Shown here: piece after piece, positions 1-13,490 of the stretch
Numbering within the stretch: the stretch's first letter is position 1
How the letters are laid out: each line of letters starts with the position of its first letter
NCBI RefSeq assembly: GCF_002234675.1
Contig: NC_019880.2
Location: 20,286,789 to 20,350,788 of the forward strand
Direction: 5' to 3'
Source of the DNA: Oryzias latipes
Taxonomy: Eukaryota; Chordata; Actinopteri; Beloniformes; Adrianichthyidae
DNA length: 64,000 bases
The notes under the pieces: model-generated
The model's database searches: none
What the model was told of the DNA's origin: nothing
What the model saw: only the letters and a program-made list of their open reading frames with translations
Position numbers and translations under genes: made by a program

Positions 1-1080
1 CCTCCCGTGGTGCTACATCCTCCCCTGGTGCTACATCCTCCCCTGGTGCTACATCCTCCCCTGGTGCTACATCCTCCCCTGGTGCTACATCCTCCCCTGG
101 TGCTACATCCTCCCCTGGCGCTACATCCTCCCCTGGCGCTACATCCTCCCCTGGCGCTACATCCTCCCGTGGCGGTACATCCTCCCGTGGCGCTACATCC
201 TCCCGTGGCGCTACATCCTCCCGTGGTGCTACATCCTCCCCTGGTGCTACATCCTCCCCTGGTGCTACATCCTCCCCTGGTGCTACATCCTCCCCTGGTG
301 CTACATCCTCCCGTGGCGCTACATCCTCCCGTGGCGCTACATCCTCCCGTGGCGCTACATCCTCCCCTGGCGCTACATCCTCCCCTGGCGCTACATCCTC
401 CCCTGGCGCTACATCCTCCCCTGGCGCTACATCCTCCCGTGGCGCTACATCCTCCCGTGGCGGTACATCCTCCCCTGGTGCTACATCCTCCCGTGGTGCT
501 ACATCCTCCCCTGGTGCTACATCCTCCCGTGGCGGTACATCCTCCCGTGGCGGTACATCCTCCCGTGGCGGTACATCCTCCCCTGGTGCTACATCCTCCC
601 CTGGTGCTACATCCTCCCCTGGTGCTACATCCTCCCCTGGTGCTACATCCTCCCCTGGTGCTACATCCTCCCCTGGTGCTACATCCTCCCCTGGTGCTAC
701 ATCCTCCCCTGGTGCTACATCCTCCCCTGGTGCTACATCCTCCCGTGGCGCTACATCCTCCCGTGGCGGTACATCCTCCCGTGGCGGTACATCCTCCCGT
801 GGCGGTACATCCTCCCCTGGTGCTACATCCTCCCCTGGTGCTACATCCTCCCCTGGTGCTACATCCTCCCCTGGTGCTACATCCTCCCGTGGTGCTACAT
901 CCTCCCGTGGTGCTACATCCTCCCGTGGTGCTACATCCTCCCGTGGTGCTACATCAACCCGTGGTGCTACATCCTCCCGTGGTGCTACATCCTCCCGTGG
1001 TGCTACATCCTCCCGTGGTGCTACATCCTCCTGTAGTTGTACGTTCTCCTGTAGTGGTACATTCTCCCGTGGAGGTGTTT
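1..1080. repeat. 18-bp minisatellite, about 57 units
   Basis: The window opens inside a tandem array of an 18-bp unit, cctccc(c/g)tgg(t/c)g(c/g)tacat, running without interruption to about 1035 and decaying until about 1080. Three positions vary: C/G at base 7, T/C at base 11 and C/G at base 13. Identical variants come in runs, as expected from unequal exchange or replication slippage. Because 18 is divisible by 3 and the unit has no stop, one plus-strand frame reads as a hexapeptide (LHPP plus two small residues) for over 300 residues; I treat that as a by-product. The array most likely lies in an iars2 intron (see iars2), and its left end is outside the window. Confidence 0.95.
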
Positions 1081-2541
1081 CTCCAGGGTTCAGCTCGGAG
1101 CGTTCTTCACTGCGCTGGACTACATCAACTGCCTTGCTTCTTTTGTCTTTGGGGTGAACCGGTTGTGTCTCAGTGTGTTTAAAATGGGTTTGCTTTTGGC
1201 GTTTGTTACATTTTTTAGAGAAACGTACTGAATGACGATGTTTGTGTTTCCGTCCTGGTGTGATATGTTGGCTTGTTGAAAGCCCTTTCAGTACATCCAC
1301 AGCCCGACTTCAGATGAACCTCTTCCTTTTTCTTGGCTTCTGTTGAGGCGGGGATTCGTTTTGCCACGTGGTTTAAAGTTTTGATGACTCTCTGTTTGTG
1401 TTGGAGTGGGTGGAGTCTAACAGCAGGTTTTAAAGGTTCTGGAGCAATGATGTCCGTCTCCTGACCTCAGTATTCATGAGCCGCTCTGGGAGATCTCAAA
1501 GCAAGAAAGCCCAAGAACTGAAAGGAAACAGTCGGCTTTACCACTCAAGAAAACAAAGAACTTCGTCCACAACGACCACAAGAGACTTGAAGCTGTTATT
1601 GATGCAAAAGGAGGAATTACGAGGATTTAGAGCTGGAGCAGGGAAACTCTTGTACAGGGTCATGTGAGACGTTTCTGTCATTAGGATTTAAGGGTAAACA
1701 GAAGTTTTTGACAATAAAAGCCTTCATCCAACCACCAACTATAGTGAGAAAAAGTGAGAAAAAGTTTTTTCCTTCAGATTCTCTCAAATGAGCAGCAAAT
1801 CCTCAATTTCTTGTAGGCTATACCTCTTCAGGTGTGATGGTGAAGTTGGGGCCCTTTTCCTAAACTTCTCCTTCAGGATGTTAGAGCTTCTTGTCTGAGT
1901 TTCTTCACTTTAATTTAGGGGCTTCTTCAATGTCATGTCCTGTTCTGGGTGGACGCTCCTCTGTCTCCTGTGGAATGAACGTCCTCTCCCTGCCCTTTTG
2001 GTGCCGTGTCAGCTGGGATTTCCGGGTGAGGTCTGTGACCCGGTTTAGGGAGAGCACTCCACAGTTGCTGGTAAAGAGTGTCCACCCTCCAGTTTGAGAC
2101 TTCTATGGTGACGTTGACTTGTTGAATTCTGTCCTTAGGCAGCTGTTGCTGTGCTCTTTGGGGGATCAGGTCTGCTCTGTTGTTCCCAACAGTGGAAAGG
2201 AGGTGGAGACTTATCGGGAGGAGGCAAAGGAGACCCAGGACAACGAGAGGACGCGGGGACAGAGATCGCAACCCGTCTGCTGAGGGACAAGTGCTTTGTT
2301 TGAACAGAAATGCTCTGAAGAGAAAAGCCAAACAGCACCTTCAAGAAATCCATCACTTTTCCAGTTCAGTAGTTACTCAATAAGAAGAGAAACAGCAGCA
2401 GCATCCAAACCAAGGTTTACCAATGTGTAGCAGTAAACCGCGTTACCAGGAAAAGTCTGCTAAGGGTTCTAGCACGGGTGTTGTGTCCAGAACAGACAGA
2501 GGGTCTGCACCGTTTGAAGTTACCTGTTCCTGCTTCCTCAC
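1081..2541. other. Non-coding stretch, probably iars2 intron 13
   Basis: No iars2-like exon is visible on the minus strand between the donor after exon 13 (GTGAGG at 2541) and the minisatellite. A short plus-strand stretch at about 1476-1720 looks weakly coding-like: two overlapping frames carry basic, Lys/Arg-rich peptides, followed by AATAAA near 1712. It could be a decayed exon or processed copy, but I do not recognise it. The rest shows no recognisable element. Confidence 0.5.
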
Positions 2542-6172
<3,631 letters not shown>

Positions 6173-7335
6173 GGATAGAACAGGCGGTTCGTTTACCAAG
6201 CTAACCCTCTGACCGAACGTCTCACACCGCTGTGGGGTTGGAAAGAAGCGCTCAAGGTGCTGTCATGTTCCGGCCGCCCTCTGCGTTCCGAGCGGCGATG
6301 TTTCGTACGGAAGAAATTAAGGGTAGGACCAGTACGGAAAGCCAATGGGGTCCGAAATGTCCCTGCGTTCGCGTTGACTAGATCCTTTCTGTATTCTCCT
6401 CACGATGTCGCTGTTTATTCGCCTTTGTTCATCGGGTTACACTTAAATCGGATTTGTTGTTGTTCAGACTGAAAGAGTGAGTTTTCTTTGACAACAGTTC
6501 CATTACACAAGAACAGTGTAATTTGTTTCTTTATTCAATCATTTTCCTTTATTTAGTCAATTACTGGTTACAAAAAAAAACATCTGTGACAGAAACTTTT
6601 GACTTTGTGTATGTCGGTCACACTAGCAACATCTCCTAGTCCCATACGAGTCCTTTTGATGGAATTGTTGAAAACATTCATGTACCAACTTGTAGGATTC
6701 TTATGAAACATATGAATAACTCACAGCACACCTGCATTTATTGAATGTATCGCTAATTGTTGTGTTGGGTTCCACCGTTAAGCCAAATCCAGTAACTTTT
6801 GTGATTGTTAAAGTATTGCAGCATCCCTTTCCCACACAAAGACATAGAATCTTGTCTGTTTTAAGGTTCTAAATTTGGTGGTTAGTTCATTTTTCCAAGA
6901 ATTCTATAATTTGTGGCTGACGATACAATTCATAGTCCATATGTTCATTATGACTCAATCAGATTCTCTGACCTAAAATGGATCCAGGACATCTTTATCC
7001 AAGACTTTCAGCATACAACTTTAGGCCAAAGACGGAAAAATACAACAAAACTACAGAGTGCAAAGTCAAAGCATGAAACAAATTCCATGAAGGTGAAACA
7101 AGCGCCGAAGCATCCGTGTCAAACGCACCATCCCTACAGAGAATGGTCAGAAAAAGAGGAAAATTTTTCTTCTTTGCTTGTCCAGTCCAGCAGCTAAGCA
7201 GACAGATCAGAGTTGAAGGTCTTTTGTGTTGGACAGCTTTTACTGTCACAATAAGATTGTGGAATAATTTGGAGCTGGAATCTAAATATGTTTAAAATTG
7301 TTATAAGCAGATGGTATGTACAAGTGATAAGAATG
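6173..7335. other. iars2 upstream region and intergenic DNA
   Basis: 6173-6330 is GC-richer with several CpGs and is the likely iars2 promoter; no TATA box is obvious. From 6480 to 7335 the sequence is AT-rich and I recognise no gene or element. Short ORFs here have no family features. Confidence 0.45.
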
Positions 7336-7417
7336 TACAGTAACGACCAAAAGTTTGGACACACTTTCCCATTCATTTGAATGAAAAGGTGTGTCCAAAC
7401 TTTTGGTCTGTACTGTA
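7336..7417. mobile_element. Palindromic Tc1/mariner-type MITE
   Basis: An 82-bp near-palindrome. The left arm reads tacagtaacgaccaaaagt and the right arm is its near inverse complement, ending ggtctgtactgta, with TA at both ends as expected for a TA target duplication. The ccaaaagtttggacacac core is a widespread fish Tc1/mariner terminal-repeat motif. It lies immediately beside the L1-like fragment. Confidence 0.75.
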
Positions 7418-7449
7418 TAAAGACTGATTTTATGATGGCTGTGTTTGGT

Positions 7450-7770
7450 TTTAATTCCTTTAATGCTCTCATTCTGTCTTATTGCTGGAGCTAGAGGCTC
7501 AATAAATATAGCAAAAAGAGAGGGGGAGAGTGGGCAACCTCGTCTGGTTCCTCCTCCCAGAAAAAACCTGTCAGAAGTCTGTCTATTAGTTCTGATTGAT
7601 GCATTGGGATTGTGATATAATATGTTAATCCAGTCAATGAATGATTCCCCAAACCCAAACTTTTGGAGGGCGGCAATGAGAAATTTCCAGTTTACTCTGT
7701 CAAAAGCTTTTTCAGCATCCAGCAATAGTATGGTCATTTCCTGGTTTTTAATAGTGGCAAAGCATAACAA
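7450..7770 (-). pseudogene. L1-like LINE reverse transcriptase fragment
   Basis: About 107 codons of reverse transcriptase without an in-frame stop: LLLDAEKAFDRVNW at residues 16-29 of the open frame (a conserved aspartate-bearing RT block), then GTRRGCPLSPSLFAIFIEPL near residues 74-93, both characteristic of L1/Tx1-clade elements. The catalytic FADD-type box that should follow is absent because the frame runs into the palindromic MITE at 7417. The 5' side breaks at about 7770. A dead fragment. Confidence 0.85.
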
Positions 7771-8499
7771 AACATAAATATGCCAGACTTAGCACAACTG
7801 CTAAACTACATCTGTTGTCCTAAGGCGGGTACAAAAGACAACACTCGATTGAACACATCGAGCAGGTTTGACAAAAGCAAACATTAGTGAGAGCATACGG
7901 CCTAAACAGAATACTACAGCACAAAGCAGACATGAGCATAGAAACATGAAAAAAGACCTGAGGAACACTTTGAAGTCTGGTTTTTAACCACTGGCAGAGT
8001 ATCCTGAACACCACCATAAAGCTAGATGTGGTCCTGAGTCCTTCAAAGTCTCCTCTGGTTAATGCCTAGGTATGAATTCCTACACCTCAACCCCTCTCTA
8101 CGAACCAGAGACCCCGGAAGATCTGCCCCACACCGCAGCATACCACCCACCCGACTTGCAGGACGTCCCATAGAGAGCAAGGCAGGGGCCAACTCCCCCC
8201 GCCCAAGAGGAGGACGCCCATAATGGTGGGGGTCCCCAACAAGTGTGGTAAACATGGGCAGACCAGGCTCCACCACTGTTGGAATTATGGAGCGCTCAGA
8301 GGCAATGACCAGGACCAGCAGCACAGGGACATGGACTCCCCCAGGCTCAGATGTGGTGTGACCCCCGGCTCATGGCCTAGACAGAACTCAGGGATTCCTC
8401 TCCTTGAGGAATGCCAGGGCTGTGAACCCCAAGGGACACGAAGGAGTGGAAAAGGGGACAGAAGATCACCCCCCCACCCACACACACTTTCCTGTAGTG
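7771..8499. other. Intergenic, possible L1-related repeat
   Basis: 8040-8490 is GC-rich and moderately repetitive in style (runs such as gaccaggaccagcagcacag), like the 5' regions of fish LINEs. I cannot assign it and see no gene. Confidence 0.3.
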
Positions 8500-9255
8500 C
8501 AGTGCTTCTCAAATAGTGGGGCGGGGCAGCGGTTTTAGGCACAGGTAATTCGGGCAATTGCTCGGGGGGGCAAAAGGGGGGCGGGGTGACAGCGGCTCAG
8601 TGCTTGGAATAAAATCTGGTCCACTATTGGTTTACTCTGTTCCATCAGAGTTTGTAACAGCCTGAAACTGAACTGCCGTCCGTGCAGCTGCCCCTGTATC
8701 CTGTCACACGCGTGTGTGAGAACGAAGGGGGAGGGGGCTCAGGCTGCGAGGTGGAACGTGTACGCGGAGTGCTGCCTATTACACACCACCAGGATCATGG
8801 CGTGCCTTTAGATTCCTCAGCTCATGCTAATGTCATTCTTTATGAAATATTGTAGACATTTTGATGTCTTTATTTTCCATAAATGTATTCTGTGTCTGCC
8901 TGTGGTTTAGTTGGTGTCAGTATTTGACAAAGACAGCAGGTAATGCAGGAAAACAGCTGCACTTTGAGATCATGAATAAACAATCCATTTATAAAACATA
9001 ATCAAAGCAATGTTTTTATTTCTTCAGACTAAAACATTAAATATATTGGTGCTGCTGTGTTTGTTTCAGATCAATTTTCATTTAATATTTATTAAATTAT
9101 TTTTCTCAGGATCAAATGGTGCAGTTGGTCAAAATGTTTCTAGTTTAATTAAGGAATGACAGATTTTTTATTTCAGGCACTTTTAGCCTCTTCTGTTTTA
9201 GACCATAACAGGGTTTTTGTGGCTAAATAAAGTTAATATTTGTTGAAAGTGGATT
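8500..9255 (+). mobile_element. hAT-like element fragment
   Basis: Position 8500 begins CAGTGCTTCTCAAATAGTGG, closely matching the CAGTGGTTCTCAAA termini of hAT/ZBED-type DNA transposons. The GC-rich start is followed by about 450 bp of AT-rich sequence that ends where the LTR element begins. The matching inverted terminus was not found, so the extent is approximate and no transposase is visible. Confidence 0.5.
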
Positions 9256-10494
9256 TGTCACGGTGGGAGGAGGCTCGAGAGCCGGTAGGACCCAGACGCA
9301 GAGGCATGAGGCACACGGGTTCAAGACTAGTGGGTTTATTTAACTAAACAAAAAGCGCTGCAGAGCAGGATGACAAAACTAAAACAAAACTTACTGTGGC
9401 GTGGCGAGGGACATGGAACAAGGACACAAAGACAAGGAGACATAACACCATGACCAGAAGTTAATGGACCAGCACAAGAGGAAGGGAGAGACGAGACTTA
9501 AATACAGGCAGGGGAGACAAGACACAGGTGAACACGATCAGGACAGATTGGGACAAAGGAAGTAAAACTCAAAAAACATGACAAGACAGGAAACCTTTCA
9601 AAATAAAACAGGAAACAGAACCAAACAAGACAGAACAAGAACTAAAGCAGTCGGCCCGGCGGGTCGGGCATGCCATTGGAAGCAGGGACGGGTCGGGGTG
9701 CAGCCAGCACCCCCCTGGGAGCAGGGACGGGTCGGGGTGCAGCCAGCACCCCCCTGGGAGCAGGGACGGGTCGGGGTGCATCCGGGACCACCACTGGCAC
9801 AGGACGGGGATGTGGTGCATCCGGAACCACCACTGGCCGAGGTTGTGGTGCGTCCGGGACCACCACCGGAACATGATGGGGCTGGGGTGCATCCGGGACC
9901 ACCACTGGCCGAGGTTGTGGTGCGTCCGGGACCACCACCGGAACATGATGGGGCTGGGGTGCATCCGGGACCACCACTGGCACAGGATGTGGTGCATCCG
10001 GGACAACCGCCGGAACAAAAACGGGACGTGGACGGGGACGGGGACGGCGGTGGCGACGACGACCCCCCCTCAGGGCAAGACAGCTCCCTGTAAGGTCCAG
10101 GTGGCTCCCACTCCAGGTATACGAGGCAAACTGGGCCTGGTCAAAATCCCAGTAAGACCTCGTCCTTTCGGCTTCCAGGCAGTAGGCCTCTAGCAGCCGC
10201 ATGTCCCGCTCTGCTGGGTCCATAAAATATGGCTGGTCCATTCTGTCACGGTGGGAGGAGGCTCGAGAGCCGGTAGGACCCAGCCGCAGAGGCAGGAGGC
10301 ACATGGGTTCAAGACTAGTGGGTTTATTTAACTAAACAAAAAGCGCTGCAGAGCAGGATGACAAAACTAAAACAAAACTTACTGTGGCGTGGCGAGGGAC
10401 ATGGAACAAGGAACAAGGACACAAAGACAAGGAGACGTAACGCCATGACCAGAAGTTAATGGACCAGCACAAGAGGAAGGGAGAGACGAGACTT
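9256..10494 (-). mobile_element. Small LTR retrotransposon (TRIM/LARD-like), minus strand
   Basis: Two direct repeats flank a 660-bp interior. The full LTR is 9256-9583. Read on the minus strand it starts TGTCATG and ends GTGACA, with a TATTTAAG promoter-like box and an AATAAA signal inside. The second copy, 10244-10494, is the 5' LTR in element orientation; it lacks roughly its first 90 bp and carries a small internal duplication near 10408. Between them is one ORF. No protease, reverse transcriptase or integrase is present, so it is non-autonomous. The two LTRs differ at only a handful of sites, so insertion is fairly recent. Confidence 0.8.
9642..10241 (-). CDS. Retroelement internal ORF with repetitive Pro/Val-rich tail
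   Basis: 199 codons, ATG at 10241, only two bases inside the 5' LTR end. Residues 1-70 are unique and charged (starting MDQPYFMDPAERDMRLLEAY) with a Trp/Asp/Tyr-rich block WDFDQAQFASYTW. An Arg/Pro-rich basic stretch follows, and then residues from about 80 on are repeats of VVPDAPQP-type units and PAPRGVLAAPRPV units. The N-terminal part resembles the short gag-like ORFs of fish LTR elements, but I recognise no zinc knuckle. The repeats come from an underlying tandem DNA repeat (9660-10020). Probably a relic or a non-autonomous element's structural protein rather than a host gene. Confidence 0.5.
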   Translation of the reverse strand: MDQPYFMDPAERDMRLLEAYCLEAERTRSYWDFDQAQFASYTWSGSHLDLTGSCLALRGGRRRHRRPRPRPRPVFVPAVVPDAPHPVPVVVPDAPQPHHVPVVVPDAPQPRPVVVPDAPQPHHVPVVVPDAPQPRPVVVPDAPHPRPVPVVVPDAPRPVPAPRGVLAAPRPVPAPRGVLAAPRPVPASNGMPDPPGRLL

Positions 10495-10840
10495 TCCTCA
10501 TAACGATGCATTGCAGCATTTTGCATCTGAATGTTTTATAGAATTTGTTTATGATGGATTCAATTACTGAGGGGGGGGGGGGGGGCGTAGAGGGCAGTCA
10601 TCTGCACTTTGGGGGCAAAGAGACCTTCTATGTGCTGTAGACTCATAGTATAGGAACAGTGGAGTATTCTTGAACATCTTAAATAAAGACCATAATATCA
10701 CGAAACTCAACGGTTTCTTTTTTCCAGAGAATGTTGGGTTCTGTGCCGCGCTTTGGACTGTCCAAACGGGGTACAGTGTTGAGTAGCGGTTTGTCGGACG
10801 GTCACTGAAGGCGGCTGCAGCAGGTGTCTCTCATTGCCTG
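10495..10840. other. Intergenic DNA upstream of cd24
   Basis: Holds a 15-G run at 10571-10585 and otherwise ordinary sequence. No gene or clear mobile element. Confidence 0.5.
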
Positions 10841-10841
10841 A

Positions 10842-10861
10842 TGACGTCACGGGGCTTTAAA
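10842..10861 (+). promoter_or_regulatory. cd24 core promoter: full CRE plus TATA-like box
   Basis: A perfect palindromic cAMP-response element TGACGTCA sits at 10842-10849, seven bases before TTTAAA at 10856-10861. The predicted start codon is 73 bp downstream of the TATA-like box, leaving a plausible 40-50-base 5' UTR. Binding and start-site use are inference. Confidence 0.5.
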
Positions 10862-10933
10862 GCGCGTGGCCGCGGTTCCCGCTTCATTCGCATCCTTCTC
10901 CCTCTAACGACTCGAGCGCCAAGAAAGCTGAAG

Positions 10934-11148
10934 ATGATCCAGAAGTACGGCGCGGTCCTGGCGGTTCTGGTCCTGGCGGTCCACGTCTCCCTGCTGGTTA
11001 GTTGTTTCTTTATCTCAGCCGCGTTTAATCCCTACAACCGTGCGGGACACCGTCCCTGCAGCGGGAAGCCGGTGTGTTGCTGCGTGTCAGTCCACTAAGG
11101 GACTCTCGTCCACAGGTGACCCAGGTTCAGGCCAGCAGCGGCAGCAGC

Positions 11149-11179
<31 letters not shown>

Positions 11180-11295
11180 ACAACAACTCCGCGAACTCCA
11201 GCGCCGTGTCCACCATGGGGGGATCGAGCTGCTCCACCCTGCTGCTGACGCCCCTGGCTGTGCTGGCCCCCCTGCTGTATAGCTGGTTCCAGTAG
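10934..11295 (+). CDS. cd24: CD24-like mucin-type GPI-anchored surface protein
   Basis: Two exons, 10934-10996 and 11116-11295, joined in phase 0 across a 119-bp GT-AG intron; 80 aa, the same length as human CD24. Residues 1-21 plus a few of exon 2 form a hydrophobic signal peptide (AVLAVLVLAVHVSLL). The mature part is tiny and almost all Ser/Asn/Gly: an uninterrupted serine run coded mostly by AGC repeats, then NNNSANSSA with potential N-glycosylation sites. GGSS and a hydrophobic C-terminus (LLLTPLAVLAPLLYSWF) fit GPI-anchor attachment. CD24 diverges fast, so the call rests on this architecture and on synteny: CD24 neighbours QRSL1 in human. An in-frame ATG at 10841 overlaps the CRE and is an unlikely start. 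Confidence 0.75.
11137..11180 (+). repeat. AGC/AAC trinucleotide run coding poly-Ser/Asn in cd24
   Basis: Imperfect (AGC)n followed by AAC AAC AAC inside exon 2 of cd24, giving the long serine tract. Length polymorphism would be expected. Confidence 0.85.
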
Positions 11296-11530
11296 CTGGA
11301 CGGGTTCTGTGGTTCTTCTGCGCTCTGCTGGACCCGCGGTTGTATGTGGACTTGTTCGTGGCTGTGTTTGCTGAGGAACTGGTTCCAACAGGAGCACTAC
11401 CGGAGCAGGTCCGGCTCTGTAGACCAGGTCCACGGGACCGACTGGATCTGTAATCACTGGTGTCTGTGGGGGGATTGGATCTGATCTGTAGGAACTCTGC
11501 TGTAGTCTTTTTTTTTTTTTTTAAAACCTG

Positions 11531-11536
11531 AATAAA
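11531..11536 (+). terminator. cd24 polyadenylation signal
   Basis: AATAAA 236 bases after the cd24 stop codon, preceded by a T run at about 11509-11522. Confidence 0.6.
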
Positions 11537-11539
11537 GAT

Positions 11540-12190
11540 GTTTAACGTTTCAGTCTGACTCTGATCACTGTCACTTTCAGTGGGGTGGGGGTGGAGGGGC
11601 TTAAGAGGAACTTCTGACCTGACTTGTGGGGTGGGGGGGTTGGTCATTGACTAAAACGAGTTTTTGGAGTTATTCACCAAATTCTTTGTAGGCTCCGCTC
11701 CCCCCATTACAAAGCCTCGTTTGTTCAGGTCTCACTGGCTCGGGTTTCTCACCAGGCAGAGCTCCAGCTTTACTGTGTTTACCCTAAAATCACCTGGGGG
11801 GGTGATCACAGGTGAGAGCAGGCTCTGGGGTGTCCTCCTCCAGCAGAAGCAAATTTAAATGTCTCTCCTGTATAAGGCCAGTCTAATTCAAACAGTCTAC
11901 ATCGAAAGTTTACATCAAATTCTGCTCACTTGTGGTTTTAAGGAAACATTTCATGCTTCTGGCTTGAAGCACTTAATTTAGTTACGGTCAGAGCGAACTC
12001 TAGATACCAAATGTCTAACAGCTGACTGCTCTGCAGCGGCTCATCTGACACCTTTTATGGAAATGATATCATGCTGCATAGAAGGCATCAGTCCTTATTG
12101 AAAAATTGGCACCGCTACTTTTATCCATGTTTAATGAATCCTTTAGCATGGGGGTCTCTACCACCAACCCTCACATAAGCTTCAATAGCT
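11540..12190. other. Intergenic DNA, no recognised feature
   Basis: Ordinary sequence between the cd24 3' end and an L1-like fragment. I see no gene, element or structured repeat. Confidence 0.4.
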
Positions 12191-12194
12191 CTCC

Positions 12195-13490
12195 TAAAGG
12201 ACAGAGACCCACTGCGATGTGATTCTTATAGGCCACTATCGCTGCTCAATGCTGATGTTAAGGTGTTAGCCAAAGCTATAGCATCCCGTCTGGAGAACGT
12301 GCTGCCGTCTAAAATATCTGAAGAGCAAACCAGCTTCATAAAAGGGCGACAATTATTTTTAAATACCTGCACACTTTTCAATTTTATTCTAAACGCCCAG
12401 CTGAACTTCCTGAGATTATATCTCTAGATGCTGAAAAAGCCTTTGATAGTGGAGTGGAAGTACATGTTCCACTTCCCTTAGTTTTGAATATTTTAGAGAA
12501 ATTCAGTTCCCTGTCAGGCTATAAATTAAATTTACAGAAAAGCAAGTCTTTTTCCAAGAAATCCTGCGCTCGTGCTCTCAGACCATCAGACTTGCCCTTT
12601 AAATTCAGCCCATTAGGATTCAAGTATCTCGGTATCAACATGACCCGTTCTTATACAGATCTTGTATCTGCTAATTTCACTCCTCTTGTCACTAAAATGA
12701 ACTCTGATATCCAGAGGTGGCGTAGTCTCCCTTTCTCATTGAGAAAATAAATATTGTAAAAATGAATATTCTGCCCAAACTAATTTTCCTAGTTCAGTTA
12801 CTTCCTCTTTTCCTACCAGAACACTTTTTTGATACATTAGACAAGATCATTGGGGCTTTCATTTGGGGTGGAAAACCACGAGGATTAGTAAAACACTATT
12901 GCAAAGGTGTAGGATTAGTGGAGGTCTGGCATTGCCTAATTTCCAGCCTGTTACTGGGCTGCTCATATCCAAAAGCTTTGTTATTGGTTAACCCTTGTGC
13001 TATCCTAGGCACTTTAACATTGGGAGTTGGGTCATCTAGACCCACTAGACAGTGCTCTGAACCTTTTTTCTTCAATGATTTGTGATCTTCACTGGTGTCC
13101 ATGGATTACATGAAATCTTTCCACCTTTATCATGGTAGGGAGAACACGTCAATGTAAGGGTGGGGTCATCTAAGATAGCACAAGGGTTAAGAGGATGCAG
13201 GCAAAAATTCTACAACAAATGGAAATGTTTTATTGACTATTTTTCAAATCTAGAACTGTTACCCAATTGAGTCTGTGCCTGTGGTCTATTGATCTATATC
13301 AATATTGTTTTTTTATATTTATTTATTTATTTTCTCTATTTCTGATTTTCATGCTAAGATGGGGTGGGTGGTTTGTTCCATGTTCCCTTTTTGATGTTTC
13401 TATTCAAGTATGTTGAATCTTGTAAAAAATGGTAAAATGTATCTCTCAACTGGAGTATTTATCAATATGTTAATAAAACTTGAAAAAAAG
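12195..13490 (+). pseudogene. L1-like LINE 3' fragment, internally deleted and interrupted
   Basis: The opening frame carries the RT blocks YRPLSLLNADVKVLAKAIA and FIKGRQL. At DAEKAFD (about 12430) the frame jumps, with the catalytic core deleted. It then resumes as LEKFSSLSGYKLNLQKSKS..LGFKYLGINMTR, continues after a stop at about 12748 as LPKLIFLVQLLPLFLP, and reaches IIGAFIWGGKPR. A piggyBac-like MITE splits it at 12988-13190. It ends with an AT-rich 3' UTR, aataaa and an A-rich tail at about 13472-13495. Stops, frameshift and deletion make it dead. Confidence 0.85.
12988..13190. mobile_element. piggyBac-like MITE, copy 1
   Basis: 203 bp with TTAA at both ends and matching inverted termini: ttaacccttgtgctatc on the left and gatagcacaagggttaa on the right. 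TTAA ends plus a CCCTT terminus are the signature of piggyBac-superfamily insertions. It sits inside an L1-like fragment, so it is younger than that LINE. Three further copies lie at 21953, 33544 and 61333. Confidence 0.85.

Noticed and set aside
7-1182. 391-residue plus-strand ORF of LHPP hexapeptides
   Set aside because: Frame is open only because the 18-bp unit has no stop; no start context, promoter or splice evidence, and it ends in random sequence just past the array.
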